A stretch of DNA of 51,519 bases from assembly GCF_003851045.1 (NCBI RefSeq), contig NZ_BFBX01000006.1:1-51519 (forward strand), in the 5' to 3' direction. The notes under the pieces are model-generated. The model saw nothing but the letters and a program-made list of their open reading frames with translations. It did no database searches and was not told the DNA's origin. A program made the translations under genes and the position numbers. The DNA comes from Paenibacillus sp. 598K. Lineage in GTDB: Bacteria; Bacillota; Bacilli; Paenibacillales; Paenibacillaceae. Shown here in pieces: positions 31,266 to 40,080 of this stretch; the first letter of the stretch is position 1, and every line of letters starts with the position of its first letter.

Positions 31266-31289
31266 GCCGCATGTCCTCCGACATGCGGC
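31266..31289 (-). terminator. Perfect hairpin between the TPR gene and trxB
   Basis: GCCGCATGTC-CTCC-GACATGCGGC, a 10-bp stem without a T-run, starts 20 bases past the TPR gene stop and 44 bases before the trxB start. It may be an attenuator or RNA-processing site. Confidence 0.5.
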
Positions 31290-31309
31290 GCGCTCGCTGG
31301 CAGATCGAT

Positions 31310-33058
31310 TTAAGGCTCTTTGATCTCGTCAAAGGCCGGGAAGACGGATTGCATTTTTTTCTTGATCTCGCAGATCTCATCGATCCATCTGGCGTGCTTG
31401 CTCACCGTGGAGATCGATGTGCCGTAGCGCTGCGCCACCTCGTGGTACGAGATGGTCCGGCGATGCATCTTGGCTGTCAGATACTCGAGCGCCGCCGCCC
31501 ATGCCTCTGCCCGATGGATCTTGGGGACCTCGGGGTAGAGCCGCGAGAGGAACTCGACCCACAGCGTCAGCAGATCGTAGCGCTGGATCATGTCGTATTG
31601 CTTGTTCATGCGGGTCAGCGCCGCCTCGAGCACCTCCTGCCACTGCGGCATCCAGACCGGCAGCCGCGAGGGCATGCGGTTCGCCTCAACGGTCGTACGC
31701 TGGCCATCCAGCACCGCCTCCAGCGCCTCGTGCACACCGATCGACCGGAGCACGAAGATGGCGATCCGCTTCAGGTCGTCCTCCTCATCTGGCTCCAGCA
31801 GGAAGGCTTGCAGCGCGTCCTTGACCTCGCTGTCGGCGATCAGCCCAAGCGCCTGGATGACCTGCAGCTTGGTATGCCGGTCGCCATGACGCAGCGCCCA
31901 AAAAAACGACGAGCGCACGAGCGGGTCGCGCTTCAGATGATCGGGCAGCGTGCCGCCCGGCGATGTCTCCCACTGCCGGAACTGTTCCTCGAACGGCAGA
32001 TGGTAATGATAGCTTGACGGCGGCGGCTCCTCGCCGCTGCGGATCTGCGCGAGCTGATCCATATAATAGCGCGGGATGCGCGATCCCGGGTCCAGCTTGG
32101 CCGCCTGCCGCCACAGTCGCTCGGCCTCGTCGTAGCGAGTCAGGCTGACGGCAGCGACGGCGTTGTAATGATACAGACAGGGATCCTGCTGCAGCTCGAC
32201 ATCCTTGAGCAAGCGCCGGAAGTGTCGATACGCCGACTCATGTTCCCCTAATATGCCCATCGTCGTCGCCAGCTTAAACACATGCTCCTGGTGGAAGGGA
32301 TACGTCTTGCGGAGCTGCTCGACGAGCGCGTCCAGCGCCTCCTCGTCCCCCGCATGCTGACGGAAGATCGCCAGATTGCACAGTGCATGCAGGTTGCCCG
32401 GCTCTGCCTGAAGCACCTCCTGGGTCGCTGTCATGCCCTTGTCGAACAAGCCCATGTAATAATAAGCGAGCGCCAAATTGTTGCGGGCAGCGAGGAAGTC
32501 GGGGCGCTTCTTGACCATCTGCTCCAGCATCCGCACCGCTTCGACGAACTTGCCCTCCTCGAGCAGCTTGCGCGCCTGATCATGCTCCTGGAGGCTCTCC
32601 CGAGACTTGATCGTCGCCTGGCGCGGCGGCCGCTCCAGCTCGTAATGGAGCAGCTCCATCATCTCCTCGGCTTCCTCGAGGAACTGCCCTTCCTCGTCTT
32701 CCTCGAGATACTTGACGAGCGCATCCTCCGCCGACTCGTAGCGCTCCAGGTTGGCATAGTTGTTCGCCATATAGAAGTGACACTCCGTCATCGTCGGCTC
32801 CAGCTCCTCGAGGATGCGGCCGAGGATACGATTGGACTCCTCGTATTGCCCCATCTCCGACAGGATGCCCGCCATATTGCAATGATTGACCGGATTATCC
32901 GGCTCGTACTCGACCGCCCGCCGGAAGTACTTCAGTGCCTTGTCGTAATGATATCGATCCAGAGAGCGTACCGCTCGTTCGAAAAAAAACGTCGCGTCCA
33001 ATTGAATTGCGATCACCTTGGCGCGACCGCCCGCAGCCAGTCGTTTCTTCCCCTTCAC
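31310..33058 (-). CDS. Tetratricopeptide-repeat protein, YvcD-like
   Basis: Function unknown; a likely protein-interaction scaffold. The GTG at 33058 is nine bases from GGAGGT and gives 582 residues (a TTG at 33064 is a weaker alternative). Residues about 20-370 form TPR-like helical pairs, for example YHYDKALKYFRRAVEYEPDNP, with an acidic stretch EEDEEGQFLEEAEE near 115-130. The C-terminal third, with SFFWALRHGD and DALQAFLLEPDEEDDLKRIA, looks HEAT-like. The last 60 residues carry a helix-turn-helix-like element (YHEVAQRYGTSISTVSKHAR). It has no signal peptide, so it is presumably cytoplasmic. Confidence 0.85.
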   Translation of the reverse strand: MKGKKRLAAGGRAKVIAIQLDATFFFERAVRSLDRYHYDKALKYFRRAVEYEPDNPVNHCNMAGILSEMGQYEESNRILGRILEELEPTMTECHFYMANNYANLERYESAEDALVKYLEEDEEGQFLEEAEEMMELLHYELERPPRQATIKSRESLQEHDQARKLLEEGKFVEAVRMLEQMVKKRPDFLAARNNLALAYYYMGLFDKGMTATQEVLQAEPGNLHALCNLAIFRQHAGDEEALDALVEQLRKTYPFHQEHVFKLATTMGILGEHESAYRHFRRLLKDVELQQDPCLYHYNAVAAVSLTRYDEAERLWRQAAKLDPGSRIPRYYMDQLAQIRSGEEPPPSSYHYHLPFEEQFRQWETSPGGTLPDHLKRDPLVRSSFFWALRHGDRHTKLQVIQALGLIADSEVKDALQAFLLEPDEEDDLKRIAIFVLRSIGVHEALEAVLDGQRTTVEANRMPSRLPVWMPQWQEVLEAALTRMNKQYDMIQRYDLLTLWVEFLSRLYPEVPKIHRAEAWAAALEYLTAKMHRRTISYHEVAQRYGTSISTVSKHARWIDEICEIKKKMQSVFPAFDEIKEP

Positions 33059-33256
33059 CTGCAAGACACCTCCCGGCACTTCGAATTTGGTACGATTATA
33101 CCATAGCTTCCCGCCGCAATACACTACAGGACGCACAGGCGAGTCAGAATACGTCCGGAGGTTGGACGTGCGTCCTTCCCGGCAGCCCGCCTACCCCCGT
33201 TCACGCCAAACAGCAAGCACGAACGATGCTTGCTGCCGGAGTGTCTTTGCAAGAGG

Positions 33257-33296
33257 AGGCCTACCGGCTCAGCGGTGCGCGCTGCCGATAGGCCCA
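33257..33296 (-). terminator. Hairpin following prs
   Basis: Arms GGCCTACCGGC and GCCGATAGGCC pair with one mismatch, immediately after the prs stop. There is no T-run. The rest of the 33137-33300 gap holds only a small AAGCA/TGCTT dyad at 33215-33233. Confidence 0.5.
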
Positions 33297-33300
33297 GCCT

Positions 33301-34251
33301 CTAGATGCCTGCGTTTTTGAACAGCGTGCTGATCGAGCCGCCTTGCATGATGATGCGCGTAGCCTCAGCCAGCATCGGCGCGACGGTCAGAACTGTGAAG
33401 CGATCGGATCGGGATGCTGGCAATTGGATCGAATCCGTGACGATCACTTCTTTAATATTGGGATGGTCCAAACGCTGCAACGCAGGTCCCGAGAACAGCG
33501 GGTGCGTCGCGCACACATAGATATCCTCGGCGCCGCGCTCCTTGAGCCCTTCGACAACGTTGACGATCGTCGTGCCGGTATCGATCAAGTCCTCGATGAT
33601 GATTGGCGTCTGGCCCTCGACATCGCCGATGACATGCGTGATGACCGACTCGTTGTGCGCCGGACGCTTCTTGATCATGATGGCAAACGGAGAGTCCAGG
33701 TAGTTGGCCAGCTTCTCCGCCGTGGACGCCCGTCCGGCATCCGGCGAGACGACGACCGGATTTTTGATGTTTTTCTTCTTCAGATAGTCGCTCAGGATAT
33801 CCAGCGCGGTCAGATGATCGACCGGGATGTTGAAGAAGCCCTGGATCGCCGGCGCATGCAGATCGATCGTGATGACGCGGTCCGCTCCGACCGTCGTCAG
33901 CACATCCGCCACCATCTTCGCCGAGATCGGCTCGCGCGGCGCCGCTTTGCGCTCCTGACGGGCATAGCCGTAGTAAGGCACGATGATGTTAACCGTACGG
34001 GCCGAGGCGCGCTTGGCCGCATCGATCATGACCAGCAGCTCGACGAAGTTCTCGTTGATCGGATGGGAGAACGACTGCACGATGAAAACATCGCAATTGC
34101 GAATCGTTTCTTCATAGTGGACATAGACCTCGCCGCTTTTAAAACGGGAGATTTTGATCTTGCCGAGCGTCTGTCCGAGCTCTGTACAGATCCTTTCGGC
34201 CAGCTGCTGGTTCGAGGAACCAGAGAAAATTCGCAACTTATCGCTAAACAT
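33301..34251 (-). CDS. prs: Ribose-phosphate pyrophosphokinase (PRPP synthetase)
   Basis: Makes 5-phosphoribosyl 1-pyrophosphate from ribose 5-phosphate and ATP. The 316-residue product has YYGYARQERKAAPREPISAK, the metal-binding TIDLHAPAIQGFF, and the PRPP loop IIEDLIDTGTTI. GGAGGG precedes the ATG. The N-terminal part (FKSGEVYVHYEETIRNCD) departs from the usual GEIQ/GEI pattern, and the location beside the his operon is not that of the main B. subtilis prs (next to glmU). It may be a second copy supplying PRPP to HisG. Confidence 0.95.
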   Translation of the reverse strand: MFSDKLRIFSGSSNQQLAERICTELGQTLGKIKISRFKSGEVYVHYEETIRNCDVFIVQSFSHPINENFVELLVMIDAAKRASARTVNIIVPYYGYARQERKAAPREPISAKMVADVLTTVGADRVITIDLHAPAIQGFFNIPVDHLTALDILSDYLKKKNIKNPVVVSPDAGRASTAEKLANYLDSPFAIMIKKRPAHNESVITHVIGDVEGQTPIIIEDLIDTGTTIVNVVEGLKERGAEDIYVCATHPLFSGPALQRLDHPNIKEVIVTDSIQLPASRSDRFTVLTVAPMLAEATRIIMQGGSISTLFKNAGI

Positions 34252-34355
34252 GATACCCTCCTGAGCGTTTGAACCGTTTGTATTCTTCTTGCCTGCACCG
34301 CTTCATGACATGCCGTAACTTTAGTCGCGAGTTGATCGCGCATTATTCACCATCT

Positions 34356-34383
34356 ATTATACATGCTAGCGGCCAATTTTCAA
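34356..34383 (-). promoter_or_regulatory. Promoter of prs
   Basis: Minus strand -35 TTGAAA (34383-34378, overlapping the hisJ stop), 16-base spacer, consensus -10 TATAAT (34361-34356). It allows prs to be expressed apart from the his operon. Confidence 0.7.
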
Positions 34384-35186
34384 AAGCGGATCATCTCGCG
34401 CCGCCGCTCGCGGAAGGTCGCCAGCTCCGCAAACCCAAGCTCCCGCAGCAATTGACGCCCCTCATCCAAATATTGGCCGAGTCGCTCCGGCTGATGCGCG
34501 TCCGAACCGAGCGTCAGCGGCAGCCCGATCTCGCGAGCATATGCGAGCATGTGTCTCGATGGGAACATCTCTGCACAAGGGGTGCGCAGCCCCGACACGT
34601 TGAGCTCGATCGCCAGATCATGGCGCTTCACACAATCCAGCGCTGCCCGCTCGAGCGCCGTCACATCCTCGTCCGGCTTGTAGCCGAACCGCTTGATGAC
34701 ATCGATATGGCCGATGTAGTCGTACAAGCCCGTCGCCGCCGCCTTCTGCACCGCATCGTAGTACTGCTCGTACACCTGCAGTCGATCGCGTCCCTCCCAG
34801 CCCGCCGTCTGCCGGAAGTCGGTAATGTCCCACTCGCCGAGGAAGTGAACGGAGCCGATCACATAGTCCCAGGGATAGCTCGTCACGATCGTCTCGATCT
34901 GCTCCTCCCAGCCTTCGATGTAATCGCCCTCCAGACCGACACGGATATCGATCTGGCCGCGGTACTTCGCCTGCAGCTCGAAGCACTCCTCGACGTAGCC
35001 TGCAAGCTCTGCCATCGGCATCGCCATCTCCGGGTAGTACGTCGCCGGATCGACGTGCAGCAGCGGCATATGATCGGAGAGCCCGAGCTGATCCAGCCCG
35101 ATCTCGATCCCCCGCTTCACATATTCCTCCAACGTGCCTACCGCATGGCCGCAGCGGGCATGATGCGTATGGTAGTCAATGTTCAT
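34380..35186 (-). CDS. hisJ: Histidinol-phosphatase, PHP type
   Basis: Removes phosphate from L-histidinol phosphate, the step before histidinol dehydrogenase. The 268-residue product starts with the metal-binding DYHTHHARCGHAVG of the PHP family and has LGLSDHMPL, VIGSVHFLG, YIGHIDVIK and the late TLGSDAHQPE, all expected metal ligands. GGGAGG lies before the ATG. It is the last gene of the his operon, 28 bases after hisIE. Confidence 0.96.
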   Translation of the reverse strand: MNIDYHTHHARCGHAVGTLEEYVKRGIEIGLDQLGLSDHMPLLHVDPATYYPEMAMPMAELAGYVEECFELQAKYRGQIDIRVGLEGDYIEGWEEQIETIVTSYPWDYVIGSVHFLGEWDITDFRQTAGWEGRDRLQVYEQYYDAVQKAAATGLYDYIGHIDVIKRFGYKPDEDVTALERAALDCVKRHDLAIELNVSGLRTPCAEMFPSRHMLAYAREIGLPLTLGSDAHQPERLGQYLDEGRQLLRELGFAELATFRERRREMIRF

Positions 35187-35214
35187 TGCTCTCGCCTCCC
35201 GGATCGGCGCTGCG

Positions 35215-35892
35215 CTAGCGCATCTTGTTGGTTGTCGGCTTGCCGTGCCGCTGACCGAGCTCGCGCATGACGTCGTCGAGCGACAGGCCGCGCTCCCGCA
35301 TGAGCACCATCAGGTGGAAGAACAGGTCGCTCATCTCGCTGCGCAGCTCGTCGTTGTCCTGATTTTTCGAAGCGATCACGACCTCAGTCGCCTCTTCGCC
35401 GACCTTTTTCAGGATCTTGTCGATCCCCTTCTCGAACAGGTAGGTCGTATACGCGCCCGCCGGACGCTCGGCATAGCGTTGAGCGATCGTCGCCTCCAGC
35501 TGGTTGAGCATCGCGAAGCGATCCGACGCCTCGCGCGGGTCTGCAGTCGCCCCCGGCACCTCGATGTCGTTGAAAAAGCAGCTATAGCGCCCCGTATGGC
35601 ACGCTGCGCCGTTCTGCTCGACGCGCACCAGCAGCGTATCGCCATCGCAATCGTAATGCATCGAGCGAATCTTCTGCGTATGCCCGGAGGTCGCCCCCTT
35701 ATGCCACAGCTCCGCCCGCGAGCGGCTCCAGAACCACGTCTCGCCGCTATCGATCGACCGCCCCAGCGACTCGCGATTCATATACGCCATCATCAATACT
35801 TCCTTGCTCACCGCATCCTGCACGATCGCCGGCACCAAGCCGTCCGCGTTCCAGCTGATTTGCGCCAGCAATGTCTCCCGATCTGTCGTCAT
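35215..35892 (-). CDS. hisI: Bifunctional phosphoribosyl-AMP cyclohydrolase / phosphoribosyl-ATP pyrophosphohydrolase
   Basis: HisIE fusion for the second and third steps of histidine synthesis. The N-terminal cyclohydrolase part has [19 protein letters not shown] and the zinc-site [13 protein letters not shown] with [10 protein letters not shown]; the C-terminal MazG-like part, from about residue 135, has [20 protein letters not shown]. The product has 225 residues. Its ATG overlaps the hisF stop in an ATGA. Confidence 0.97.
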   Translation of the reverse strand: MTTDRETLLAQISWNADGLVPAIVQDAVSKEVLMMAYMNRESLGRSIDSGETWFWSRSRAELWHKGATSGHTQKIRSMHYDCDGDTLLVRVEQNGAACHTGRYSCFFNDIEVPGATADPREASDRFAMLNQLEATIAQRYAERPAGAYTTYLFEKGIDKILKKVGEEATEVVIASKNQDNDELRSEMSDLFFHLMVLMRERGLSLDDVMRELGQRHGKPTTNKMR

Positions 35893-36647
35893 CGGACCTC
35901 TACTCCCTTCTGCAGCAGATCATCCTTGACCTGTCTGATCGTCAGTTCCTTATAATGGAAAATCGTCGCCGCCAGCCCGGCGTCGGCCTGGCCTTCCTCG
36001 AATACCTCGGCGAAATGCTCGATCCGACCTGCTCCGCCCGAGGCGATGACCGGGATCGACAACGTCGATGAGACGGCCTTGGTCAGCCCGATATCAAAGC
36101 CGTCCTTGGTGCCGTCGGCGTCCATGCTCGTCAGCAGGATCTCGCCCGCACCGAGCTTCTCCACTTCCTTGGCCCAGGCCAACGCCCGGATACCCGTCGC
36201 GTTGCGGCCGCCGTGCGTGTAGACCTCCCACTCGCCCCATTCGCTGTTATACTTCGCGTCGATCGCCACCACGATACATTGCGAGCCGAACTTGCGCGCT
36301 CCCTCGGAGACGAGCTGCGGGCTGCGGATCGCCGCCGTGTTGATGCCGATCTTGTCGGCGCCGGCGCGCAACAGCCGCTTCATATCGTCGACATGGCCGA
36401 TGCCGCCGCCCACCGTAAATGGGATCGTAATCTCGCCCGCTGTACGCTGCACGACATCGACCATCGTCGCCCGGCCTTCGTGCGAGGCCGAGATGTCGAG
36501 GAAGACCAACTCGTCGGCGCCTTCTACATCATACGTTGCCGCCAGCTCGACAGGATCGCCGGCATCGCGCAGATTGACGAAGTTGACGCCCTTGACCACC
36601 CGACCGTCCTTGACGTCCAGACAAGGAATAATACGTTTTGCTAACAT
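35889..36647 (-). CDS. hisF: Imidazole glycerol phosphate synthase, cyclase subunit
   Basis: Barrel subunit that uses ammonia from HisH to form imidazole glycerol phosphate and AICAR. The 252-residue product shows [22 protein letters not shown] with catalytic Asp11, the phosphate loop VGGGI, and Asp in [21 protein letters not shown] precedes the ATG. It is HisF and not the related HisA: it has the HisF-specific [14 protein letters not shown] start. Confidence 0.97.
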   Translation of the reverse strand: MLAKRIIPCLDVKDGRVVKGVNFVNLRDAGDPVELAATYDVEGADELVFLDISASHEGRATMVDVVQRTAGEITIPFTVGGGIGHVDDMKRLLRAGADKIGINTAAIRSPQLVSEGARKFGSQCIVVAIDAKYNSEWGEWEVYTHGGRNATGIRALAWAKEVEKLGAGEILLTSMDADGTKDGFDIGLTKAVSSTLSIPVIASGGAGRIEHFAEVFEEGQADAGLAATIFHYKELTIRQVKDDLLQKGVEVR

Positions 36648-36714
36648 GACTCTACCACCTCCAGGATCGTTTTCTTACGCTGCACAGACCTCGGCTTTCA
36701 CGAGCCGCCAGTGC

Positions 36715-37338
36715 TTATCGTTGCGCCACTTGCGGGCTGCCGGTCAGCGCCAGAAAGTTGTCCAGCAGCCGCATGCCCAGCTCGCCGCTCTTCTCCGGGT
36801 GGAACTGCATGCCGAATACCTGGCCGCGCCCGACGATCGCCGTCACATCCTGATAATAGTCCGTCGTCGCCAGCAGATCAGCAGGATCGGCGGGTCTCGC
36901 GTGATAGGAGTGGACGAAGTACACATGCCCCTCTGTCAGTCCGTTGAACAGCGGGCTCTCCTGGCGGAACGTCAGCCGGTTCCAGCCCATATGCGGCACC
37001 TTGTAATCGCCTCTGAACCGGACCACCTCGCCGGGCAGCAGGTCGAGCCCCGCATTGTCGCCGTGCTCCTCGCCCTTGCTGAAGAGCAGTTGCATACCTA
37101 GGCAGATACCCAGCAGCGGCTTGCCGCTATCTGCGTAGAACCGAGTCACCTCGTCCAGCCCGGTATTGCCCAGATTTTGCATCGCATCGCCGAATGCGCC
37201 GACGCCTGGCAGGATCGCCCCGTCGGCCTCCAGGATCTCCTGCGGCTCGGCGGTCACCCGCACCTCGTAGCCGAGGCGCTCGACCGCTTTGCTGACGCTG
37301 TGCAGATTGCCCATGCCATAGTCGATGATCGCGATCAT
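36715..37338 (-). CDS. hisH: Imidazole glycerol phosphate synthase, glutaminase subunit
   Basis: Class I glutamine amidotransferase partner of HisF. The ATG at 37338 gives 207 residues: IIDYGMGNLHSV, GVGAFGDAM, nucleophile PLLGICLGMQLL (Cys near 80), and the FHPEKSG region with the catalytic His and Glu. It begins one base past the hisB stop. Only 67 bases separate it from hisF; hisA, which normally sits here, is absent. Confidence 0.97.
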   Translation of the reverse strand: MIAIIDYGMGNLHSVSKAVERLGYEVRVTAEPQEILEADGAILPGVGAFGDAMQNLGNTGLDEVTRFYADSGKPLLGICLGMQLLFSKGEEHGDNAGLDLLPGEVVRFRGDYKVPHMGWNRLTFRQESPLFNGLTEGHVYFVHSYHARPADPADLLATTDYYQDVTAIVGRGQVFGMQFHPEKSGELGMRLLDNFLALTGSPQVAQR

Positions 37339-37339
37339 G

Positions 37340-37939
37340 CTAGAGCACCCCTTTCGTCGAAGGCACTCCTTGCACACGAGGATCGATCGAGGTCGCTTCG
37401 TCGAGCGCCCGGCCGAGCGCCTTGAACACCGCCTCGATCATGTGATGCGTATTGTGGCCGTAGTGGACGATGACATGCAACGTCATCCGCGACTCCAGCG
37501 CCAGCTTCCACAGGAACTCATGCACCAGCTCCGTGCTGAAGCTGCCGACCTGCTGGGACGGATACTCTGCCCGATACTCGAAGTGCGGGCGATTGCTCAT
37601 ATCGATGATGACCTGAGCGAGCGCTTCGTCCATCGGTACGAATACGCTCGCGTAGCGCTTGATGCCCCGCTTGTCGCCGAGCGCCTCCCGCAACGTCTGG
37701 CCGAGGCAGATCCCGATATCCTCCACTGTGTGATGGTCGTCGATATCGATATCGCCGTTCGCATCGACCTTCAGGTCGAACAGGCCGTGCTTGGCGAACA
37801 GATCCAGCATATGATTGAGGAACGGCACCCCGGTCTCAAGCTCGGTTACGCCAGTGCCGTCGACATTAAAGGACAGCTTGATATCCGTTTCATTCGTTTT
37901 GCGCGCGACCTCGGCCGCGCGGCTATGTTGCTCCGTCAT
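37340..37939 (-). CDS. hisB: Imidazoleglycerol-phosphate dehydratase
   Basis: Removes water from imidazole glycerol phosphate. The 199-residue monofunctional form carries the manganese-binding His clusters FLNHMLDLFAKHG, DDHHTVEDIGICLG and HYGHNTHHMIEAVFKALG. The ATG at 37939 is preceded by a modest CAGGGAT ribosome site. The upstream spacer to hisD contains hairpin repeats. Confidence 0.97.
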   Translation of the reverse strand: MTEQHSRAAEVARKTNETDIKLSFNVDGTGVTELETGVPFLNHMLDLFAKHGLFDLKVDANGDIDIDDHHTVEDIGICLGQTLREALGDKRGIKRYASVFVPMDEALAQVIIDMSNRPHFEYRAEYPSQQVGSFSTELVHEFLWKLALESRMTLHVIVHYGHNTHHMIEAVFKALGRALDEATSIDPRVQGVPSTKGVL

Positions 37940-38033
37940 CTTGATCCCTGCTTTCGATAAGTATATAGACTGTCGCTGGAGGAGCAGGCGCACGCCCCAG
38001 CGCCCTCTCTGCACTCCAAGGGGCGCCCGCACG

Positions 38034-38120
38034 GGCTAGCCCCACTCGCGGGGCAATCGCTTATAAGTGCGGCTAGCTCCACTCGTGGAAATCGCTTATT
38101 GGCGCAGCTAGCCCCGCTCC
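38034..38120. repeat. Tandem GGCTAGC-hairpin repeats between hisB and hisD
   Basis: Three units start GGCTAGC (38034), GGCTAGC (38071) and AGCTAGC (38106), with periods of 37 and 35 bases. Unit 1 has GCCCCA-CTCG-CGGGGC (38039-38054) and unit 2 has TCCA-CTCG-TGGA (38078-38089): the CTCG loop is constant while stem bases change on both sides. A linker AATCGCTTAT follows in both. Unit 3 runs into the 3' end of hisD, whose TAG stop lies inside GCTAGC. Confidence 0.75.
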
Positions 38121-39394
38121 TGGCGCAGCCGCAGCTCGATCGCCCGGGCGTGGCCCTCCAGCCCTTCGTGACGAGCCAGCGTCATGATCGCCTCGCCACT
38201 CTCCAGCAGCGCTTCCTTGCTGTAGTGAATGAGACTCGACTTCTTCAGGAAGTCATCGACATTGACCGGCGAGGAGAAGCGCGCCGTGCCATTGGTCGGC
38301 AGGATGTGATTGGGCCCGGCGAAGTAATCGCCGACCGGCTCCGAGCTGTACGGACCGAGGAAGATCGCCCCGGCATTCTCGATGCTGCCCAGCAGCTGCA
38401 TCGGATCGGCGGTCATCACCTCCAGATGCTCCGGCGCCATCTGATTGATGACGCGCACGCCCTCGGCGAGCGACTCGACGAGCAGCACAGCTCCGTAGCT
38501 GTCGATCGACTTGCGGGCGATCGTCTCGCGCGGCAGTGTCGACAGCTGGCGCTCTACCTCCGCCGCCACCGCTTCGCCCAGCGCCCGCGACGGCGTCACC
38601 AGCACAGCCGAGGCCATCTCGTCATGCTCGGCCTGCGACAGCAGATCAGCGGCCACATAGCCCGGATCGGCCGTCTCATCCGCCAGCACGGCGATCTCGC
38701 TTGGTCCGGCGATGCTGTCGATATCGACGACGCCGAACACCGCCCGCTTCGCCAGCGCGACATAGATGTTGCCCGGTCCGGTGATCTTGTCGACCGGCGG
38801 GATGCTGTCCGTCCCGTAGGCCAGCGCCGCTACCGCCTGAGCGCCGCCGACTCTGTACATCTCCTCCACCCCCGCCTCTGCCGCCGTGACGAGGATATAC
38901 GGGTTGATGCCCGGCACGCCGCCGGTCGCGGGCGGCGTCACCATGACGATCTCGGGCACCCCGGCCACCTGGGCCGGGATGACATTCATGAGCACCGAGG
39001 ATGGATAGGCCGCCTTGCCGCCAGGCACGTAGACGCCGACGCGGCGCAGCGGCCGGATGATCTGGCCGAGCAACGTGCCGTCCGGCTGCAGATCCATCCA
39101 CGAGTTGCGCTTTTGCTTCTCATGGAAGGCGCGGATATTCGCCGCGGCGGCGCGGATCGCAGTCAGGAACTCCGGCTCAACCTTGCTGTAGGCCGCCTCG
39201 ATCTCCTCCGCCGTCACGCGCAGCGTGGCTGCGTCCAGCGTCATCCGGTCATGCTCCTCCGTATAGCGCAGCAGCGCAGCATCTCCTTCGTGGCGGACGT
39301 CGGCGACGATGCGCGCGACAGCTTCATTCTGCTCCGGCGAGCCGTATTCGACCTCGCGGCTCAGGTTAAATTCGCTAGCTGGCATGATCCGCAT
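38108..39394 (-). CDS. hisD: Histidinol dehydrogenase
   Basis: Zinc- and NAD-dependent oxidation of histidinol to histidine. The ATG at 39394, with GGGGGAG upstream, gives 428 residues. Motifs: [40 protein letters not shown], the zinc/base segment [12 protein letters not shown], and PEHLEV. The last codons and stop lie within the third unit of the GGCTAGC repeat, so the repeat may have changed the original C-terminus slightly. Confidence 0.97.
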   Translation of the reverse strand: MRIMPASEFNLSREVEYGSPEQNEAVARIVADVRHEGDAALLRYTEEHDRMTLDAATLRVTAEEIEAAYSKVEPEFLTAIRAAAANIRAFHEKQKRNSWMDLQPDGTLLGQIIRPLRRVGVYVPGGKAAYPSSVLMNVIPAQVAGVPEIVMVTPPATGGVPGINPYILVTAAEAGVEEMYRVGGAQAVAALAYGTDSIPPVDKITGPGNIYVALAKRAVFGVVDIDSIAGPSEIAVLADETADPGYVAADLLSQAEHDEMASAVLVTPSRALGEAVAAEVERQLSTLPRETIARKSIDSYGAVLLVESLAEGVRVINQMAPEHLEVMTADPMQLLGSIENAGAIFLGPYSSEPVGDYFAGPNHILPTNGTARFSSPVNVDDFLKKSSLIHYSKEALLESGEAIMTLARHEGLEGHARAIELRLRQERG

Positions 39395-39426
39395 GCCGAT
39401 CTCCCCCTTCGCTCTCTTGCGTATCT

Positions 39427-40080
39427 TCAGACATGCTGCCGCTGCGCCGAGATCGTTCGCTGCAGCCGGTCGCATAAGCTTTGGATCGCCTCGTTTTTCA
39501 TCCGGTAGCTGACACGGTTGGCGATCAGGCGGCTCGTGATGCCGAAGATCGACTCCATCTCTACCAGTCCGTTCTCCTTGAGCGTCTGCCCGGTCTCGAC
39601 CATATCGACGATCCGATCGGCCAGGCCGATCAGCGGCGCCAGCTCGATCGAGCCGTTCAGCTTGATCACCTCGACCTGCTGTCCCTGCTCGCGGAAGTAC
39701 TGCGAGGCGACATTGGGATACTTGGTCGCGACCCGGGGATGGATCGACGGCTGCCAGTCCGGCAGACCGATCACCGACATCCGGCACTTGGCGATGCCCA
39801 GGTCGAGCAGCTCGTAGACATCCTTGTTTTCCTCCATCAGCACATCCTTGCCGACGATGCCGATATCCGCCACTCCGTACTCGACATACGTCGGCACATC
39901 GACCGGCTTGGCCATGATGAACGCCATCTTCACCTCGGGGATCTCGATGATCAGCTTTCGCGTATCGTCAAAATCGCTCGGGATCGGCAATCCCGCTTCC
40001 CGGAACAGCTTGGAGGCCTGCTTGTAGATGCGGCCCTTGGGCATCGCCACCTTCAGCAACTCTGTCTCCTGCTCTCTCAT
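39427..40080 (-). CDS. hisG: ATP phosphoribosyltransferase, short form
   Basis: First committed step of histidine synthesis, joining ATP and PRPP. At 217 residues it is the short form that lacks the C-terminal regulatory domain and needs HisZ. It shows [16 protein letters not shown], the ADIGIVGKD loop, and the PRPP-binding segment near [15 protein letters not shown]. Its ATG overlaps the hisZ stop in an ATGA, consistent with production as a complex. Confidence 0.97.
   Translation of the reverse strand: MREQETELLKVAMPKGRIYKQASKLFREAGLPIPSDFDDTRKLIIEIPEVKMAFIMAKPVDVPTYVEYGVADIGIVGKDVLMEENKDVYELLDLGIAKCRMSVIGLPDWQPSIHPRVATKYPNVASQYFREQGQQVEVIKLNGSIELAPLIGLADRIVDMVETGQTLKENGLVEMESIFGITSRLIANRVSYRMKNEAIQSLCDRLQRTISAQRQHV

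Noticed and set aside
36648..36760. Remnant of hisA or a small gene between hisH and hisF
   Set aside because: One frame gives a short peptide containing KHWRLVKAEVCAA, but it overlaps the hisH end, has no start or ribosome site, and does not resemble HisA.
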